This document shows positions 5,668 through 7,619 of a DNA stretch of 7,619 bases, one piece after another; position 1 is the first letter of the stretch, and each line of letters opens with the position of its first letter. The notes under the pieces were generated by a model. The model had not been told where the DNA came from. It was given only the letters and a program-made list of their open reading frames with translations, and ran no database searches. A program made the translations under genes and the position numbers. Origin of the DNA: Deltaproteobacteria bacterium (GTDB taxonomy: Bacteria > Desulfobacterota > Desulfobacteria > Desulfobacterales > B30-G6); contig JAFDAT010000156.1 of the NCBI GenBank assembly GCA_019313725.1, positions 1 to 7,619 of the forward strand, in the 5' to 3' direction.

Positions 5668-6119
5668 AAATCTGTATAGATACAACTATACTAATTGATA
5701 TATTAAAAGATGAATTCAGGTCTTTTCAGGAAAAACTGTACATGGCAATCACAGCAAAGGAAACACTCGCTATTCCGGCAGTCGTATTCGCTGAACTCAT
5801 GCCGCAGTTTCAAGGAGATACAAAGCAGATTTCTCTCTTTTTAAAGCAACATAAAATCGGGATCGAACCTTTGGATCTCAAATCGGTCTCTATCGCCGGT
5901 GAGCGGTGGATGAAATACTTGAAAAAAAAGTCCAAAACCACCTGTCCGAATTGTGGCAAAAAACTCAATCAAAAGGAACATTTCTTATCCGATTTTTATA
6001 TCGGAGGCTTTGCTTTGACCGGGTGTGATGGTATCTTAACAAGAGATCGCGGCATATACAAAAAATACTTCTCGGATTTACTAAATTATGAACCGCCTTC
6101 TAGTATGGTTCTGAAATAA
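5664..6119 (+). CDS. vapC: VapC-type PIN-domain toxin with CXXC insert
   Basis: This is a 151-residue PIN-domain endoribonuclease toxin. The four expected acidic residues are visible: D6 (ICIDTTILID), E44 (FAEL), D110 (LSDFYIGGFAL) and D128 (LTRDRG). Together they would bind divalent metal and cleave RNA, commonly tRNA or rRNA in this family. Between the second and third acidic residues sits a basic stretch KKKSKTTCPNCGKKLNQKE with C94-x2-C97, half of a zinc knuckle; H106 or C121 could complete a metal site. The start is TTG at 5664, overlapping the vapB stop (TTGA), with an AGAGGTGAAA purine-rich site inside vapB. It lacks the N-terminal MV or MI start of many VapC proteins but keeps the MKICIDTTILID strand. 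No terminator is visible after it. The family is firm; the RNA target is unknown. Confidence 0.9.
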   Translation: MKICIDTTILIDILKDEFRSFQEKLYMAITAKETLAIPAVVFAELMPQFQGDTKQISLFLKQHKIGIEPLDLKSVSIAGERWMKYLKKKSKTTCPNCGKKLNQKEHFLSDFYIGGFALTGCDGILTRDRGIYKKYFSDLLNYEPPSSMVLK

Positions 6120-6120
6120 A

Positions 6121-6200
6121 TCATATTTTAACGAGTTTGTCGCACAGGTCATATGTTATGCGGCACCGTTGGCAATAGAGTTCCGGCGTGTCAATCCTGC
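6121..6200 (-). pseudogene. Partial second copy of the zinc-ribbon gene (3' end only)
   Basis: Read on the minus strand, this encodes RIDTPELYCQRCRITYDLCD followed by KLVKI and a TGA. It matches the C-terminal half of the zinc-ribbon protein at 1274-1432, with one codon fewer in the tail and an R-to-C change near the end. The first CXXC knuckle and the N-terminus are missing: just upstream the sequence turns into the end of an RND pump in another frame. It therefore has no start and is a dead fragment. It shares 65 of 70 aligned bases with 1281-1353. Confidence 0.7.
6131..6200. repeat. Direct repeat, copy 2 (3' end of zinc-ribbon gene)
   Basis: This is the same sequence and orientation as 1281-1353. 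Homology starts at ACGAG, shortly after the vapC stop, and stops at CCTGC, exactly where the RND fragment takes over. The two repeats thus mark the left and right edges of the segment holding the methyltransferase-like gene, the hcp operon and vapBC. Confidence 0.85.
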
Positions 6201-6424
6201 CCCTTTTCTACCGATACCCACCCGAAATCATTGAAAACACAAAATATCGCCGGCACGACCAGTAATACCAGCACAGTTGATGCCAGAGAAGCTGCGCCCA
6301 TAATGCTGGGCATTGATACCTCGATGCCCATTAAAACATGACCCCAGACAATACCGATCATCGCCAGCGGAATGGTTACCATCACTGCCGCAGGCTCGAT
6401 ATAACTGCGAAACTGAAAACTCAA
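6191..6424 (-). pseudogene. RND efflux pump (AcrB/HAE1-type) fragment with internal deletion
   Basis: The translated fragment FQFRSYIEPAAVMVTIPLAM then IGIVWGHVLMGIEVSMPSIMGAASLA is the late transmembrane region of an RND inner-membrane transporter. It then jumps directly to STVLVLLVVPAIFCVFNDFG, the extreme C-terminal helix of the same family. In intact proteins roughly 75-85 residues lie between (VNDS-LLVEF, the SRFRPI-LTS-TT segment and the next helix). Both sides of the junction read as SLA or LAS in homologues, so a microhomology deletion is likely. No start is present; the frame meets a TAG just upstream of 6436 and the ~900 preceding residues are missing. The remnant cannot transport. 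It ends at 6191 in a TGA and overlaps the zinc-ribbon repeat by about ten bases. Confidence 0.85.
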
Positions 6425-6550
6425 TAGAATAAACCTAAGCTATTCATATGGCTAAAATCTTATAACGTAATATTTTTAAAAAGGTTACTGAAAAATATGC
6501 TTATGCCCAATTTTTATAGGATAGCTATGACATTTCAATATAAATCTATG

Positions 6551-6696
6551 TTTCATGCTTCGTTGTACGCAGTCGTGCATGAAAATTTAAGCAAAATCGA
6601 TTTGCGGGTGTAACCCAGGCTCAATTTGAAGATTGCCTGTGGAACATAGACGCATAAATAAGGGCAGGATTGGACGATCAATCCTGCCCGCTTTTT
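6551..6696 (+). ncRNA. Possible structured small RNA ending in an intrinsic terminator
   Basis: No gene occupies 6425-6762. Within it, four stem-loops follow one another on the plus strand: TTTCATGC (6551-6558) with GCATGAAA (6577-6584), GGGT-gta-ACCC near 6606-6615, CAGGC (6616-6620) with GCCTG (6635-6639) plus inner AAT/ATT, and the strong terminator at 6662-6696. A terminator with no upstream plus-strand gene fits either an unannotated RNA or the leftover end of a deleted gene. No convincing promoter was found upstream, only AT-rich sequence. Confidence is low; this is an inference from structure alone. Confidence 0.2.
6662..6696 (+). terminator. Strong rho-independent terminator
   Basis: GGGCAGGATTG (6662-6672) pairs perfectly with CAATCCTGCCC (6679-6689), extended by one G-T pair around the loop ACGA, and is followed by GCTTTTTC. 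The T run lies on the plus strand, so it stops rightward transcription before the aldo/keto reductase gene. No intact plus-strand gene precedes it within 500 bases (vapC ends at 6119). Confidence 0.85.
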
Positions 6697-6762
6697 CCCC
6701 CCCGACATCCTCTTGAATTTATGACTTTGATGGGTTAGTCTTGTCATAACAAGGAGGGTCCC

Positions 6763-7619
6763 ATGAAACAGATCCGGCTGGGAAAAACCGAACTGCAGGT
6801 TTCAGAAATCGGCTTTGGCGGCATCCCCATCATCCCCCTGCCGATGGATGAAGCCGTCAACCTCGTCCAACACTGCTACGATCTCGGCATTACCTTCTAC
6901 GACACCGCCAACATGTATTTCACCAGCGAGGAAAAAATCGGGAAAGCGTTGGCTTCTGTCAGAGACAAAGTGGTCATCGCAACCAAAACCACCGAGCGGG
7001 GAAAAGAAGAAGCAACTGCCCACATAGACCTTTCGCTAAGGCAACTCGATACGGACTGTATCGATATCTACCAGCTCCACAATATTTCCAACCAGGAGAC
7101 GCTCGACCAGGTGCTCGCACCCGGCGGTGCCATGGAGGCTGTGCTCAAAGCCCGCGAATCCGGTAAAATCCGTCATATCGGCGTCTCTTCCCACAGTATC
7201 CGGACCGCCATGGTCGCGCTGGAGACCGATCTTTTCGAAACCATCCAGTTCCCGTTCAATTTTATCGAAAATGACCCCCTGGATGAACTGTTCCCCCTGG
7301 CCGGAAAGAAAGACATAGGCATTATCGGCATGAAACCCCTGGGCGGGGGTATGCTCGAACGGGCAGACCTCTGTTTTCGATACCTGCAGCAGCATCCCGA
7401 TATCGTGCCAATACCAGGATTCAAAACGACTGCCGAGGTTGACGAAGTCGTCGGCTTTTATCAAAACAGGAAAAGTATCTCCTCTGGGGACCGTGAAGAC
7501 ATGCAAGGCACTCGTTCCACCCTGGGTGAAGAATTCTGCCACCGCTGTGAATACTGCATGCCCTGCGAACAGGGTGTACAGATTCCCTCGGTCCTCATAT
7601 ACCGGGCCGTTGCCAAACG
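6763..7619 (+). CDS. Aldo/keto reductase with C-terminal 4Fe-4S motif, partial (3' end beyond window)
   Basis: The open frame runs from the ATG at 6763 to the end of the window without a stop (285 codons seen). The start is set by AAGGAGGG at the proper distance. The N-terminal TIM barrel (residues 1-240) has the aldo/keto reductase tetrad: D47 and Y52 (YDTANMY), K75 (IATKTTERG) and H106 (YQLHN). MKPLGGGM (around 191-198) is the family's cofactor-side loop. A ferredoxin-like cysteine cluster follows, C259-x2-C262-x2-C265-x2-C268 in CHRCEYCMPCEQG, typical of the 'predicted oxidoreductase of the aldo/keto reductase family' group. These probably couple NAD(P)H chemistry to an iron-sulfur cluster; substrates are unknown. 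Family members usually run to 330-380 residues, so some 50-100 codons are missing on the right. The GC-rich codon use resembles hcp and differs from the Mut7-C and vapBC genes. Confidence 0.9.
   Translation, partial: MKQIRLGKTELQVSEIGFGGIPIIPLPMDEAVNLVQHCYDLGITFYDTANMYFTSEEKIGKALASVRDKVVIATKTTERGKEEATAHIDLSLRQLDTDCIDIYQLHNISNQETLDQVLAPGGAMEAVLKARESGKIRHIGVSSHSIRTAMVALETDLFETIQFPFNFIENDPLDELFPLAGKKDIGIIGMKPLGGGMLERADLCFRYLQQHPDIVPIPGFKTTAEVDEVVGFYQNRKSISSGDREDMQGTRSTLGEEFCHRCEYCMPCEQGVQIPSVLIYRAVAK

Noticed and set aside
7036..7542. 168-codon minus-strand open frame opposite the aldo/keto reductase
   Set aside because: The plus strand carries an uninterrupted aldo/keto reductase with all catalytic and iron-sulfur residues, so this frame is a shadow.
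1..7619. CRISPR array, tRNA or rRNA genes, transposase genes
   Set aside because: No regularly spaced repeats, no tRNA-like cloverleaf with CCA region, no rRNA signature and no transposase or integrase motif were found on either strand.

Overview
The window looks like a chromosomal segment of an anaerobic bacterium, most plausibly a sulfate-reducing Desulfobacterota (old Deltaproteobacteria) member. This rests on an anaerobe-type hybrid cluster protein whose metal ligands fall at the Desulfovibrio vulgaris residue numbers, a neighbouring CXXC DUF1858 protein, the C-terminus of a Crp/Fnr (HcpR-like) regulator, a MetE/UROD-superfamily protein and a 4Fe-4S aldo/keto reductase. Taxonomy is an inference; there is no rRNA or other marker gene.

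Layout. (1) 1-1331: an AT-rich segment with one intact gene, a Mut7-C protein with an N-terminal ubiquitin-like domain (383-1135, +), flanked by two unrecognised reading-frame remnants. (2) 1274-2584, minus: a 52-residue zinc-ribbon protein, a short remnant, and a 341-residue methionine-synthase-like protein. (3) 2736-4812, minus: the core module, a DUF1858 gene followed by hcp. It is preceded by a perfect TTTGCGC-TG-GCGCAAA palindrome with Crp/Fnr geometry, placed as expected for class II activation, and followed by a long 11-bp inverted repeat. (4) 4851-4947: a striking 97-nt hairpin with a 19-bp outer stem. (5) 5008-5361, minus: the C-terminal HTH half of a Crp/Fnr regulator whose sensor domain is missing. 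(6) 5377-6119, plus: a vapB-vapC toxin-antitoxin pair with its own promoter and a palindromic operator, sitting where the regulator's N-terminal half should be. (7) 6121-6424, minus: a second, partial copy of the zinc-ribbon gene end, abutting an RND efflux-pump fragment with a clean internal deletion. (8) 6425-6762: a non-coding stretch ending in a strong intrinsic terminator. (9) 6763-7619, plus: the start of an iron-sulfur aldo/keto reductase that runs off the window.

Functional reading. The DUF1858-hcp pair is a nitrosative-stress module (NO/hydroxylamine detoxification) that would normally be controlled by a Crp/Fnr regulator such as HcpR. Here the regulator next door is decapitated and a toxin-antitoxin module lies at the break. 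The zinc-ribbon gene end occurs twice in the same orientation, about 4.85 kb apart, bracketing this whole segment. With the broken regulator, the internally deleted RND pump and several reading-frame remnants, the window looks like a rearranged accessory region around one intact stress operon.
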